Of a stretch of DNA of 64,000 bases, positions 43,001 through 51,973 are shown in pieces. Positions within the stretch are counted from its first letter, which is position 1; each line of letters begins with the position of its first letter. This DNA comes from Pseudomonas sp. R28(2017) (GTDB lineage: Bacteria; Pseudomonadota; Gammaproteobacteria; Pseudomonadales; Pseudomonadaceae). Location: the NCBI RefSeq assembly GCF_002112505.1, contig NZ_NEHW01000006.1, positions 1-64,000 on the forward strand. Direction: 5' to 3'. The translations under genes and the position numbers were made by a program. Below the pieces are notes generated by a model. It made no database searches. It had not been told where the DNA came from and was given only the letters and a program-made list of their open reading frames with translations.

Positions 43001-43098
43001 ACCGGCGCTTTCGCGGGCAAGCCCGCTCCCACAGGTTCAACGCAGATTTTGAAAACTGCGCTGTACCTGTGGGAGCGGGCTTGCCCGCGAAAGGGCCA
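43001..43098. repeat. REP pair (inverted)
   Basis: CGCTTTCGCGGGCAAGCCCG mirrors CGGGCTTGCCCGCGAAAGGG. It lies just after the Lrp gene. Confidence 0.9.
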
Positions 43099-43100
43099 GT

Positions 43101-43400
43101 GCAGGCAACTTTTTCATCTGCCCCGCAAACGCGCACGACGCACCACCAAAGCCCAACCTCTGCCGCTCACAGAAGGCCTACCCCTTCTACCTCAAGCCCT
43201 CCAGCCAGCTGGCATCCTCCTTGCTACGGTCCACCGCTTAACCTTTTGTCAGCCTTAGGTTTTTTAAGGTTTATGGGCACATATTTACTAATTTCTCGTT
43301 ATCCCCGCGCCCCGCATCATCGCTCCAACAAGAACGCGTCGCCCTTCGCCGGCACGCATCCGGGCAGCACCCGATGCCCCACCTTGCCTTGGAGTCAGTC
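43101..43400. other. Upstream region of the second NCS1 permease, no gene
   Basis: About 300 bases without a supported gene. Short frames that extend from the REP pair are not credible. Before the permease there are T-rich and A-rich stretches (TTAGGTTTTTTAAGG near 43253-43270) that could be a promoter or an untranslated leader. No operator like that of the GntR cluster was seen. TTGGAG lies just upstream of the permease ATG. Confidence 0.5.
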
Positions 43401-44813
43401 ATGACCAGTGCAGCCAATTCGGCACCCCTCATAGAAAAACACACGATCGGCTACGTACCGCCGGAAGACCGCCATGGAAAGGTAAGGGATCTGTTCACAC
43501 TGTGGTTCGGCGGCAATATCGCGCCGCTGCCCATCGTCACCGGCGCGCTGGGCGTGCAGCTGTTTCACCTGAACCTGGTGTGGGGCATCGTCGCCATCCT
43601 GGTCGGCCACCTGGTCGGTGGCGTGCTGATGGCGCTGCACTCGGCCCAGGGCCCGCAGATGGGCATCCCGCAGATGATCCAGAGCCGCGCCCAGTTCGGC
43701 ACCCTCGGCGCCTTGCTGGTGGTGGTGATCGCCGGGGTGATGTACATCGGCTTCTTCGCCTCCAACATCGTCCTGGCCGGCAAGTCGCTGCATGGCGTGG
43801 TCGAAGCGGTGCCAGTGCCGGTGGGCATCGTCATCGGTGCGCTGGGTTCGGGCATCATCGGCATCATCGGCTACCGCTTCATCCACGTGCTCAACCGCAT
43901 CGGCACCTGGGTGCTGGGCATCGGCATCGTGGTCGGCTTCGGCTACATCTTCAGCCATGTGCAAAGTGACGACTTCCTCACCCGCGGCGGCTTCAACCTG
44001 GCCGGCTGGCTGGCCACCGTATCGCTGGCGGCGCTGTGGCAGATCGCCTTTGCCCCGTACGTGTCGGACTACTCGCGCTACCTGCCGGCCGACGTGAAGG
44101 TCAGCTCGACCTTCTGGACCACCTACCTGGGGTCGGCCCTGGGTTCGAGCCTGTCGTTCATCTTCGGCGCCGTGGCGGTGCTGGCGATCCCGGCCGGCAT
44201 GGACACCATGGACGCGGTCAAGCTCGCCACCGGCACCCTGGGCCCGGTGATGCTGGTGCTGTTCCTGCTCAGCGTGATCAGCCACAACGCCCTCAACCTG
44301 TACGGTGCGGTGCTGTCGATCATCACCCTGGTGCAGACCTTCGCCTACCGCTGGATCCCCACCGCCAAGAGCCGTGCGGTGCTGTCGCTGATCGTGCTGG
44401 CGGCCTGCTGCGTGGTGGCGGTGTTCGCCTCGGCCGACTTCATCGGCCACTTCGTCGACATGGTGCTGGTGCTGCTGGTGGTGCTGGTGCCGTGGACGGC
44501 GATCAACCTGATCGACTTCTATGCCATCCACAAGGGCGACTACGACATCCAGTCGATCTTCAAGGTCGATGGCGGCATCTACGGGCGGTACAACCCGCAG
44601 GCGCTGATCGCCTATGCGGTGGGCATCGTGGTGCAGATTCCGTTCATGAACACGCCGCTGTATGTCGGGCCGATCTCCGAGCACATCAATGGCGCTGACC
44701 TGTCTTGGCTGGTGGGCCTGGCAGTGACCTCGCCGCTGTACTGGTGGCTGGCTTCGCGTGACAGCGCCTACCGCCGTCGGCAGACCAGTGCCAAGTTGGC
44801 CATGGGGCACTGA
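43401..44813 (+). CDS. NCS1-family permease, paralogue of the transporter at 28238
   Basis: A 470-residue permease closely similar over its length to the other NCS1 protein (GYVPPEDRHGKVRDLFTLWF; GNIAPLPIVTGALGVQLFHL; APYVSDYSRYLPADVKVSS). It has about 12 helices. GGAG lies 6 bases before the ATG at 43401. No catabolic genes adjoin; it precedes the amtB-glnT nitrogen block, so a role in uptake of a nitrogen-rich nucleobase is plausible. Substrate unknown. Confidence 0.9.
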   Translation: MTSAANSAPLIEKHTIGYVPPEDRHGKVRDLFTLWFGGNIAPLPIVTGALGVQLFHLNLVWGIVAILVGHLVGGVLMALHSAQGPQMGIPQMIQSRAQFGTLGALLVVVIAGVMYIGFFASNIVLAGKSLHGVVEAVPVPVGIVIGALGSGIIGIIGYRFIHVLNRIGTWVLGIGIVVGFGYIFSHVQSDDFLTRGGFNLAGWLATVSLAALWQIAFAPYVSDYSRYLPADVKVSSTFWTTYLGSALGSSLSFIFGAVAVLAIPAGMDTMDAVKLATGTLGPVMLVLFLLSVISHNALNLYGAVLSIITLVQTFAYRWIPTAKSRAVLSLIVLAACCVVAVFASADFIGHFVDMVLVLLVVLVPWTAINLIDFYAIHKGDYDIQSIFKVDGGIYGRYNPQALIAYAVGIVVQIPFMNTPLYVGPISEHINGADLSWLVGLAVTSPLYWWLASRDSAYRRRQTSAKLAMGH

Positions 44814-44820
44814 TTCAACC

Positions 44821-44926
44821 TGTCCCGGCCTCTTCGCGGGCAAGCCCGCTCCCACAGCAATCGCACAGATGCTTGTATTTGTGCGGTACTTGTGGGAGCG
44901 GGCTTGCCCGCGAAGAGGCCGGGACA
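44821..44926. repeat. REP pair with perfect 36-base inverted arms
   Basis: The left arm (44821-44856) begins TGTCCCGGCCTCTTCGCGGG and the right arm (44891-44926) is its exact reverse complement, ending GAAGAGGCCGGGACA. It sits between the convergent permease and amtB genes, where it can end both transcripts. Confidence 0.93.
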
Positions 44927-44930
44927 TGAA

Positions 44931-46235
44931 TCAGAGGTTATAAGCCCGCTCATTGTGCTCGGCCAGGTCCAAGCCCTGCTCTTCCTCTTCCCGGCTGGCG
45001 CGCAGCCCCACAGTCAGCTTGATGGCCCCGAGAATCGCCCAGCTCACCACGAAGCAATAGACAAAAGTGAACGCCACGCCCTTGAGCTGCACCAAGGCCT
45101 GCCCGATCGGCGAAGCGCCCTCCACATAGCCCCCCAGCGACGGCGCGGCAAACACCCCGGTCAGCACCGCCCCGACCATCCCGCCAACCCCATGCAGCCC
45201 GAACACATCGAGGCTGTCGTCATACCCCAGCGCCTGCTTCATCCGGGTCACGGCGAAGAAGCAGATCGCCCCGGTCAACAACCCGATGACCACCGCCCCC
45301 AACGGCCCGACAAACGCACAGGCCGGCGTGATGCCTACCAGCCCGGCCAAAGCCCCCGAAGCCGCCCCCAGTGCAGTAGGCCGGCCATGCATGACTTTTT
45401 CGGTCAGCAACCAGCCGACAATCCCGGCGCACGCCGCCACCATGGTCGCCAGCATCACCACCCCTGCTCCTTCGTTGGCCGCAAGCCCGGAACCGACGTT
45501 GAAGCCGAACCAGCCGACCCACAGCAGCCCCGCGCCCACCAGGGTGAAACCGAGGTTGTGCGGCGGCATCGCCACTTGCGGGTAGCCTTTGCGCTTGCCC
45601 AGCATCAGCGCCGCCGCCAGTGCAGCCACACCGGAGTTGATATGCACCGCGGTGCCGCCGGCAAAGTCCAGCACCCCCCAGTTGACCATCAGCGCCCCCG
45701 GCCCGCCCCACACCATATGGGCGATCGGCGCGTACACCAGGACGAACCAGGCCGCCATGAACAGCAGCGAGGCACTGAACTTCATGCGCTCGGCAAAACC
45801 GCCGGCGATCAGTGCCGGGGTGATGATGGCGAAGGTCAGCTGAAACACCGCGAACACCCCTTCCGGGATGGTGCCCACCAGGCTGTCGTGGCCGATGTTC
45901 AGCATCAGCGCCTTGTCCAGGCCGCCGATGAAACTGTTCAAGGTCAACTGCCCTTCGACCATGCCGCGGGTATCGACCACCAGGCTGTAGCCGAACAGCA
46001 CCCAGAGGATGCCGATCACCCCGGCCACGGCGAACAGCTGGGTGAACACCGAGAGAAAGTTCTTGGCCCGCACCATGCCGCCATAGAACAGCGCCAAGCC
46101 CGGGATGCACATCATCAGCACGAACATCGCCGCGCAGATCATCCAGGCGGTGTTGCCGGTGTCCAGGGTGGGCTCGGCGGCATGGGCCTGGGTGGCCAAG
46201 GCTAACAACATTACAGCGAGGGTGAGGTGCTTCAT
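44931..46235 (-). CDS. amtB: Ammonium transporter AmtB
   Basis: A 434-residue ammonium channel with a cleavable signal (MKHLTLAVMLLALATQAHAA) and eleven predicted helices. Family phrases: NTAWMICAAMFVLMMCIPGL, GLALFYGGMVRAKN, AGGFAERMKFSA, DFAGGTAVHINSG and GVGGMVGAVLTGVFA with the conserved pore histidines. Such channels also carry methylammonium. It is downstream of the glxDCB-glnT genes on the same strand but a REP pair intervenes, so it may have its own transcript. AGGAG precedes the ATG at 46235. No glnK is adjacent. Confidence 0.94.
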   Translation of the reverse strand: MKHLTLAVMLLALATQAHAAEPTLDTGNTAWMICAAMFVLMMCIPGLALFYGGMVRAKNFLSVFTQLFAVAGVIGILWVLFGYSLVVDTRGMVEGQLTLNSFIGGLDKALMLNIGHDSLVGTIPEGVFAVFQLTFAIITPALIAGGFAERMKFSASLLFMAAWFVLVYAPIAHMVWGGPGALMVNWGVLDFAGGTAVHINSGVAALAAALMLGKRKGYPQVAMPPHNLGFTLVGAGLLWVGWFGFNVGSGLAANEGAGVVMLATMVAACAGIVGWLLTEKVMHGRPTALGAASGALAGLVGITPACAFVGPLGAVVIGLLTGAICFFAVTRMKQALGYDDSLDVFGLHGVGGMVGAVLTGVFAAPSLGGYVEGASPIGQALVQLKGVAFTFVYCFVVSWAILGAIKLTVGLRASREEEEQGLDLAEHNERAYNL

Positions 46236-46271
46236 GGAGTCACTCCTGTGTGAATGAAGAGATGCCCTTGG

Positions 46272-46386
46272 GCTGCCTTGCAGCCCATTCACGGGCAAGC
46301 CCGCTCCCACAGGGCCGCCACAGTTCTCAAGGCCTGTGAGCTTCCTGTGGGAGCGGGCTTGCCCGCGAAGGGCCGCAACGCGGCCC
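46272..46386. repeat. REP pair (inverted)
   Basis: CCATTCACGGGCAAGCCCGC mirrors GCGGGCTTGCCCGCGAAGGG. It separates glxD from amtB on the same strand, and so probably stabilises or trims the glxDCB-glnT message. Confidence 0.9.
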
Positions 46387-46400
46387 CAATAGCCGATGAA

Positions 46401-47726
46401 TCAGTACTGCGCCTGGCCCGGCACCCAGGCGGTGCCGGCCAGCGGCACGCGGGCCATGGCGGCGGCCTCGACGGTCAGCGCCACCAGGTCCTCGGGGTCG
46501 AGGTTATGCAGGTGCGACTTGCCGCAGGCACGGGCCATGGTCTGCGCTTCCAGCACCAGCACCCGCAGGTAGTTGGCCAGGCGCCGGCCGGCCTCTTCCG
46601 GGTTCAGGCGCTTGGCCAGTTCCGGGTCCTGGGTGGTGATGCCGGCCGGGTCGCGGCCGTTCTGCCAGTCGTCGTAGAAGCCGGCGGCCGAACCGATCTT
46701 CTTCAGCTCGCTGTCCAGCCGCGGGTGATTGTCGCCCAGGGCGATCAGCGCCGCCGTGCCGATGGCCACCGCGTCGGCGCCCAGGGCCATGGCCTTGGCC
46801 ACGTCGGCACCGTTGCGGATGCCACCAGAGACGATCAGCTGCACCTTACGGTGCATGCCCATTTCTTGCAGCGCCTGAACCGCCTGTGGAATGGCTGGCA
46901 GGATCGGGATACCGACGTGTTCGATGAACACTTCCTGGGTGGCCGCGGTGCCGCCCTGCATGCCGTCGAGCACGATCACATCGGCGCCGGCCTTCACCGC
47001 CAGCTTGACGTCGTAATACGGGCGGCTGGCGCCGATCTTCACGTAGATCGGTTTCTCCCAATCGGTGATTTCGCGGATCTCGGCAATCTTGATCGCCAGG
47101 TCGTCCGGGCCGGTCCAGTCCGGGTGGCGGCAGGCGCTGCGCTGGTCGACACCGATCGGCAAGGTACGCATGCCGGCTACCCGCTCGGTGACCTTCATGC
47201 CCAGCAGCATGCCGCCACCGCCCGGCTTGGCGCCCTGGCCGAGGACGATCTCGATGGCGTCGGCCTTGCGCAGGTCGTCGGGGTTCATGCCATAGCGCGA
47301 CGGCAGGTACTGGTACACCAGGTGCTGCGACTGGCCGCGTTCTTCCGGGGTCATGCCGCCGTCGCCGGTGGTGGTGCTGGTGCCGGCAATGGTCGCGCCA
47401 CGGCCCAGTGCTTCCTTGGCGTTGGCCGACAGCGCGCCGAAGCTCATGCCGGCGATGGTCACCGGGATCTTCAGGTGGATCGGCTTCTTGGCGAAACGGT
47501 TGCCCAGCACCACGTCGGTGCCGCACTTTTCACGGTAGCCTTCCAGCGGGTAGCGCGACACGCTGGCGCCCAGCAGCAGCAGGTCATCGAAGTGCGGCAC
47601 ACGGCGCTTGGTGCCGCCACCGCGGATGTCGTAGATGCCGGTCTCGGCGGCACGCTGGATTTCCTGGATGGTCAGGCGATCGAAGGTGGCCGACTCACGC
47701 AGTACCGGGGGGAATTGCTCGCTCAT
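46401..47726 (-). CDS. glxD: FMN-binding glutamate synthase-family protein (GlxD/MgsC)
   Basis: A 441-residue protein equal to the FMN-binding synthase domain of glutamate synthase (AMARA-like barrel): GATIAGTSTTTGDGGMTPEE, GQGAKPGGGGMLLGMKVTER, VSGGIRNGADVAKAMALGAD, AVAIGTAALIALGDN. It matches GlxD, or MgsC of N-methylglutamate synthase, which joins methylamine to 2-oxoglutarate-derived glutamate. Together with GlxC and GlxB it makes a split three-subunit glutamate synthase-like enzyme. Genes are glnT-glxB-glxC-glxD in order, spaced 16-67 bases. Confidence 0.9.
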   Translation of the reverse strand: MSEQFPPVLRESATFDRLTIQEIQRAAETGIYDIRGGGTKRRVPHFDDLLLLGASVSRYPLEGYREKCGTDVVLGNRFAKKPIHLKIPVTIAGMSFGALSANAKEALGRGATIAGTSTTTGDGGMTPEERGQSQHLVYQYLPSRYGMNPDDLRKADAIEIVLGQGAKPGGGGMLLGMKVTERVAGMRTLPIGVDQRSACRHPDWTGPDDLAIKIAEIREITDWEKPIYVKIGASRPYYDVKLAVKAGADVIVLDGMQGGTAATQEVFIEHVGIPILPAIPQAVQALQEMGMHRKVQLIVSGGIRNGADVAKAMALGADAVAIGTAALIALGDNHPRLDSELKKIGSAAGFYDDWQNGRDPAGITTQDPELAKRLNPEEAGRRLANYLRVLVLEAQTMARACGKSHLHNLDPEDLVALTVEAAAMARVPLAGTAWVPGQAQY

Positions 47727-47741
47727 GGGAATGCTCCTGGA

Positions 47742-48416
47742 TCAGTACGCGCTGGCGTTGTCGACTTTGAAGTTGTACAGCTGGCGAGCCGAGCCGTAGC
47801 GTTTGAAATCGGCGGCCTTGTGCGCAAGGCCGGCCTTGTTCAGCAGTTCCTGCAGCTCTTGCAGGTGCTCGGCGCGCATCTCTTTCTCGATGCAATCCGA
47901 GCCTAGCGACTGCACCGAACCCTTGACGTAGATGCGCACCTCGTAGAGCGAATCGCCCAGTGCATCGCCGGCATCGCCACACACCACCAGGCGCCCGGCC
48001 TGGCCCATGAAGCAGCTCATGTGGCCGATGCTGCCGCCGACCACGATGTCCACGCCCTTCATTGAAATGCCGCAACGCGCGCCGGCATCGCCCTCGATCA
48101 CCAGCAACCCACCATGGGCGGTGGCGCCGGCGGCCTGGGAGGCGCTGCCCTTGACCCGTACCGAGCCGGACATCATGTTCTCGGCCACGCCCACGCCGAC
48201 GTTGCCGTGCACGGTGACGCTCGCCTGCTGGTTCATGCCGGCGCAGTAGTAGCCGGCGTGGCCTTCGATATCCACCGACACGGCGGCGTTGATGCCCACG
48301 GCCAGGTTGTGCTTGCCGTCCGGGTGGGTCACCCGCCATTCGCGGTCTAGCACGTCGCCATGCAGGGACTGGTTGAGTGCGCGCACCGAGGCGCTGGAAA
48401 GGTCGATCGTCTTCAT
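47742..48416 (-). CDS. glxC: GXGXG-domain protein (GlxC/MgsB)
   Basis: A 224-residue protein made of the right-handed beta-helix GXGXG repeat found at the C-terminus of glutamate synthase and in FwdC. The repeat pattern shows in VDIEGHAGYYCAGMNQQASV, VHGNVGVGVAENMMSGSVRV and GGSIGHMSCFMGQAGRLVVC. It should be the structural subunit joining GlxB to GlxD. Confidence 0.9.
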   Translation of the reverse strand: MKTIDLSSASVRALNQSLHGDVLDREWRVTHPDGKHNLAVGINAAVSVDIEGHAGYYCAGMNQQASVTVHGNVGVGVAENMMSGSVRVKGSASQAAGATAHGGLLVIEGDAGARCGISMKGVDIVVGGSIGHMSCFMGQAGRLVVCGDAGDALGDSLYEVRIYVKGSVQSLGSDCIEKEMRAEHLQELQELLNKAGLAHKAADFKRYGSARQLYNFKVDNASAY

Positions 48417-48442
48417 GAATGTCTCCAGTGATTCGGTGGGGG

Positions 48443-49348
48443 TCAGGCGCTTTCGCGTTCCCAGACGTAGAGGGTGGCCGGCGCCGGTTCCCAGACCTTG
48501 GCCTTGTCGATACCCGGCAGGCTGGCCAGGGCCTGGTACTCGGAGGCCATGGCCACGTAGTCCTCGGTCTCGGCCAGCACCGCCGGTTTGCAGGCGATCG
48601 GGTCGCGGATCACGGCAAAGCCGTTGCGGGTGCCGATGGCGAAAGTGAAGAAGCCGTCCAGGTCTTCCAGCGCGCCATCCAGGGCCTGGGCCAGGGTGTC
48701 GCCCTGCTGCAGGCGCCAGGTCAGGTAGCCGGCGGCCACCTCGGTGTCGTTGTCGGTCTCGAAGCTGATGCCTTCGCGCTTGAGTTCCTGGCGCAGGCGG
48801 AAGTGGTTCGACAGCGAGCCGTTATGCACCAGGCACAGGTCGGCGCCGGTAGAAAACGGGTGGCTGCCTTCCAGGGTCACCGCGCTTTCGGTGGCCATGC
48901 GGGTATGGCCGATGATGTGGCTGCCCTTCATGCCGGCCAGGCCGAAGCGGCTGGAGATTTGCGCCGGCAGGCCCATGCCCTTGAGGATCTCGATGCTCTG
49001 CCCCGCGCTCATGATGCGCACGCTCGGCGCCAGCTCGGCCAGCGCTTCACGGGCGGCGGCTTCGCTTGTGTGCACTTTGAGCACGGCGGCGCTGGCATTC
49101 TGGAACCAGTCCAGCGAGCAGCCCAGGCGCCCTTCCAGTTGCCCCATCAGGGCAGTCCAGGGGTAGTCGAGCTCGGTGGCCTGCAAGGTCAGCTTGACCC
49201 AGCCATCGGCCACTTCGTCACCGTAGATGGCGAAGCCGGCGCTGTCCGGGCCACGGTCGGTCATGGCTTCGAGCATGGGCTCGAAGAGCTTGCCAAGCTG
49301 GGCTTCCAGCTCTGGCTTTTTCAGGTACAGACCTACGATTCCACACAT
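48443..49348 (-). CDS. glxB: Class II glutamine amidotransferase (GlxB/MgsA)
   Basis: A 301-residue Ntn-type glutaminase that starts MCGIVGLYLKKPELEAQLGK, so the catalytic cysteine follows Met1. Further motifs: TDRGPDSAGFAIYG, GHTRMATESAVTLEGSHPFS and CLVHNGSLSNH. It resembles the glutaminase of glutamate synthase and PurF. In this set it provides ammonia (or, in N-methylglutamate synthase, handles the gamma-glutamylmethylamide donor) to GlxD. Confidence 0.92.
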   Translation of the reverse strand: MCGIVGLYLKKPELEAQLGKLFEPMLEAMTDRGPDSAGFAIYGDEVADGWVKLTLQATELDYPWTALMGQLEGRLGCSLDWFQNASAAVLKVHTSEAAAREALAELAPSVRIMSAGQSIEILKGMGLPAQISSRFGLAGMKGSHIIGHTRMATESAVTLEGSHPFSTGADLCLVHNGSLSNHFRLRQELKREGISFETDNDTEVAAGYLTWRLQQGDTLAQALDGALEDLDGFFTFAIGTRNGFAVIRDPIACKPAVLAETEDYVAMASEYQALASLPGIDKAKVWEPAPATLYVWERESA

Positions 49349-49414
49349 GGTGATACTCCTTCTAGGCAGTGGGTAGCCGCTGCGTTTGCCGCTACCCAGG
49401 GATAGGGTTGGCGG

Positions 49415-50749
49415 TCAGAAGAATTCGGTGTAACGCTGGATTTCCCAGTCGGAGACGTGGCGGCAGTACTCCACCCATTCCATGCGCTTGAGCTTGATGA
49501 ACTCGTCGACGATCTCGGCGCCGAGCACCTCGCGGAACAGCGGGTCGGCCTCCAGCGCGTCGGCGGCTTCCTTGAGCGATTGCGGCAAGGTCTTGATGCC
49601 GCGTGCGGCGATCTCTTCCAGGCTCAGGTTGTAGAGGTTCTCGTTGCACATCTCGCCCGGCTCCAGCTGGCGATCGATACCGTCGAGGCCGGCGGCGATG
49701 ATGGCGGCGGTGACCAGGTACGGGTTGCAGCCGGCGTCCGGCAGGCGGAACTCCAGGCGGCCATAGGGGATGCGCACCATCGCCGAACGGTTGTTGGCGC
49801 CATAGGCGACGAAGGCCGGCGCCCAGGTGGCGCCAGACAGCGAGCGGCCGACCACCAGGCGCTTGTACGAGTTGACCGTGGGGGCAGCGAAGGCACACAG
49901 CGCCGGGCCGTGGGCCAACAGGCCGGCGGCGAAGTGGTAGGCCAGTTTCGACAGGCCCATGCCGCTGCTGTCGGCGGGGTCGTGGAACAGGTTCTTGTTG
50001 CTGCTGCTGGCCAGCGACAGGTGGAAGTGCATGCCATTGCCGGCGCGCTTGGGGTCGGGCTTGGGCATGAACGAGCAGATCATCCCCAGGTCGTTGGCGA
50101 TCTCGCCGGCGGCCATGCGGAAGAAGGTGAAACGGTCGGCCGACTCCATGGCGTCGCTGTAGGTGTAGTTGATCTCGAACTGGCCGTTGGCGTCTTCGTG
50201 GTCGATCTGGTAGATGTCGAAGCCGACCGGCTGCAGGGCCTCGGTGAGGCGTTCGAGGAACAGCCGCGAGCGCGACAGGCCCTTGTAGTCGTAGCAGGGT
50301 TTGTCGAGGTTGTCGGAGGCGTCCACCAGCTGCAGCTTGCCGCCTTCGTCGCGGCGGAACAGGCTGAACTCGGGCTCAAGGCCGGTGTTCAGGGTCCAGC
50401 CCTTGTCGGCCAGGCGCTGCACCTGCTGCTGCAATACGTAGCGGCTGTCGTAGGGCCAGGGCTGGCCGTTGACATGGCCCACGCACACCACCCGGCCATA
50501 GCCCGGCTGCCACGGCACCGGGATCAGCGTGGACAGGTCGCCACGGGCCATGAAGTCGGGGCCGTGGGGCTCCATGCCCATGCCGCAGATGGCGAACCCG
50601 GCAAAGCCGGCGCCCTCTTCAGCCACCATCTTGAGGCCCGATACCGGCACCGACTTGGTCTTCGCCGAACCGTGGATATCGACGAACTGCGCCAACACAT
50701 ACTTGATGCCGTACTGGTCGAGGGTGCGCTGGGTTTCTGCTGGCAACAT
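49415..50749 (-). CDS. glnT: Type III glutamine synthetase-like ligase (GlnT / gamma-glutamylmethylamide synthetase GmaS)
   Basis: A 444-residue glutamine-synthetase-fold ligase. It has the family's N-terminal beta-grasp ([20 protein letters not shown]) and catalytic phrases [37 protein letters not shown] and [20 protein letters not shown]. Length and the gene set (with glxBCD/mgsABC) match GmaS, which makes gamma-glutamylmethylamide from glutamate and methylamine with ATP; ammonia as co-substrate is the alternative GlnT reading. It is the first gene of the operon, divergent from the XRE regulator, with an operator-like site 42 bases upstream. Confidence 0.9.
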   Translation of the reverse strand: MLPAETQRTLDQYGIKYVLAQFVDIHGSAKTKSVPVSGLKMVAEEGAGFAGFAICGMGMEPHGPDFMARGDLSTLIPVPWQPGYGRVVCVGHVNGQPWPYDSRYVLQQQVQRLADKGWTLNTGLEPEFSLFRRDEGGKLQLVDASDNLDKPCYDYKGLSRSRLFLERLTEALQPVGFDIYQIDHEDANGQFEINYTYSDAMESADRFTFFRMAAGEIANDLGMICSFMPKPDPKRAGNGMHFHLSLASSSNKNLFHDPADSSGMGLSKLAYHFAAGLLAHGPALCAFAAPTVNSYKRLVVGRSLSGATWAPAFVAYGANNRSAMVRIPYGRLEFRLPDAGCNPYLVTAAIIAAGLDGIDRQLEPGEMCNENLYNLSLEEIAARGIKTLPQSLKEAADALEADPLFREVLGAEIVDEFIKLKRMEWVEYCRHVSDWEIQRYTEFF

Positions 50750-50790
50750 GGGTTGATCACTCCTGGGTGAGGGGCACTAATTCCGCATGG

Positions 50791-50803
50791 GAAACTTACT
50801 TTC
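50791..50803. promoter_or_regulatory. Operator-like palindrome GAAACTTACTTTC near glnT
   Basis: GAAACTTACTTTC carries the inverted arms GAAA/TTTC around CTTAC. Its 23-base extension shares 18 of 23 bases with the second copy at 50981. It lies 42 bases upstream of the glnT start codon. Such GAAA-N5-TTTC sites are typical of XRE-cupin regulators. Confidence 0.65.
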
Positions 50804-50865
50804 CTCTCAGGAATGCAATGTGCTTGCCAACTTTGTCCAGGGTGATGGTCCTGCATGGGTTGATC

Positions 50866-50932
50866 CGGCCTCTTCGCGGGCAAGCCCGCTCCCACAGGGC
50901 TTTGTGGGAGCGGGCTTGCCCGCGAAGAGGCC
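50866..50932. repeat. REP pair (inverted, short spacer)
   Basis: GGCCTCTTCGCGGGCAAGCC mirrors GGCTTGCCCGCGAAGAGGCC with only a few bases between arms. It lies in the middle of the divergent glnT/XRE gap, an uncommon place for a REP pair, because both flanking transcripts run away from it. Confidence 0.9.
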
Positions 50933-50980
50933 AGCACAGGCCACGCACAATCGAGGCAGATTTCTTTGCTGTGTTTGTGT

Positions 50981-50993
50981 GAAACTTGTTTTC
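50981..50993. promoter_or_regulatory. Operator-like palindrome GAAACTTGTTTTC near the XRE gene
   Basis: Second copy of the GAAACTTNNTTTC motif, about 90 bases upstream of the XRE regulator start codon. The extended similarity (18 of 23) to the site at 50791 suggests one regulator binds both. Confidence 0.65.
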
Positions 50994-51084
50994 ACCTGAG
51001 GAAAGAAGCAGCCAATGCAGCCGCGCCTCGCACTTTCCCAGTGCGAAAACTTTATTCTTGAACTGAAACCGTGCAGGACATTCG

Positions 51085-51678
51085 ATGCCAACCGAAACCG
51101 AACCGCGCCTTCGCCTGGAGCAGTACCTGGGCCTGCAGATCAAGCGCCAGCGCCAGGCCCAGTCACTCAAGCTCGCCGATGTGGCGCGCATCGCCGGCAT
51201 CAGCCAGGGCATGCTGAGCAAGATCGAGAACGCCCAGGTGTCCACCAGCCTCGATACCCTGAGCCGCCTGTGCGATGTGCTGGGCATGCCGATGGCCAAG
51301 CTGTTCAGCCAATACGACCAGCCCGATGGCAATGCCTTGCTGGTCAAGGCCGGTGAAGGGCTGGAGGTGGTGCGCCGCGGCACCGAGAAGGGCCATACCT
51401 ACCATTTGCTCAATCACGCCAGGGGGCCGAAGAAAAACTTCGAGGCGTACATGGTGACCATGGACGACGCCAGCGAAGAATTCCCGACCTTCGCCCACCC
51501 CGGCACCGAATTCCTTCATCTGCTGGAAGGTGAACTGGTCTATCGCCACGGCAACCAGCTCTATCGCATGCAGGCCGGCGACAGCCTGACCTTCGATGGC
51601 GAAACCCCGCACGGCCCCGAGCAGCTGGTGCAGGTGCCAATTCGCCTGTTGTCGATCATGAACTACGGCGACGAGTAA
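51085..51678 (+). CDS. XRE-family regulator with C-terminal cupin domain
   Basis: A 197-residue regulator. N-terminal XRE HTH (LEQYLGLQIKRQRQAQSLKL, DVARIAGISQGMLSKIENAQ) and C-terminal cupin sensor (TFAHPGTEFLHLLEGELVYR, RMQAGDSLTFDGETPHGPEQ). This is the PuuR-like arrangement often paired with glutamine-synthetase-like amine genes. It is divergent from glnT, and two matching palindromes lie between. The effector is probably an amine or its glutamyl derivative. Confidence 0.9.
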   Translation: MPTETEPRLRLEQYLGLQIKRQRQAQSLKLADVARIAGISQGMLSKIENAQVSTSLDTLSRLCDVLGMPMAKLFSQYDQPDGNALLVKAGEGLEVVRRGTEKGHTYHLLNHARGPKKNFEAYMVTMDDASEEFPTFAHPGTEFLHLLEGELVYRHGNQLYRMQAGDSLTFDGETPHGPEQLVQVPIRLLSIMNYGDE

Positions 51679-51973
51679 GGCGGCGCAGCAAGGCAACAAC
51701 CGATGTCGCGATCAGACAAGCACACGTCGCCCGCAATCGCCTTGAAAACCCTGTATACAAAAATAATACACACATCGACCAGCCCCGCGCCGTGGGCTGA
51801 TTGGTGTGGTATTCGCGAGTAAAACAGCCTCGCTTCACAATTCCAACGCTGTGGCGCCTTTTTGCACCGGGCAATTCGTCCGGGCTCATAACGATAAAAC
51901 TCCCAGAATCAAAGACCCGCGTCGCGCTGATCGGGAGTGTTTGCGCGCGCCACATTGTGAAGACTTGACTGCC

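Larger units (their letters stand above)
50750..51084. promoter_or_regulatory. Divergent control region of glnT operon and XRE regulator
   Basis: A 335-base gap with no gene. It holds two copies of GAAACTTNNTTTC (50791-50803 and 50981-50993), one near each start codon, and a REP pair in the middle (50866-50932). A weaker relative, GAAAACTTTATTC, lies at about 51044-51056. Confidence 0.6.

Noticed and set aside
43049..43404. Small frames upstream of the second NCS1 permease
   Set aside because: They begin inside a REP pair and have no ribosome site or recognisable sequence.
44931..50749. Calling a complete methylamine-oxidation pathway
   Set aside because: The N-methylglutamate dehydrogenase (mgd) genes are not in the window, so only the glutamyl-transfer half can be claimed.
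18524..50932. Repeated 35-base units that could suggest a CRISPR array
   Set aside because: The units are inverted REP pairs scattered at gene ends, not direct repeats with regular spacers, and no cas genes are present.
51656..51955. Reverse frame between the XRE and EamA genes
   Set aside because: Random-looking translation with no conserved pattern; most likely an untranslated control region.
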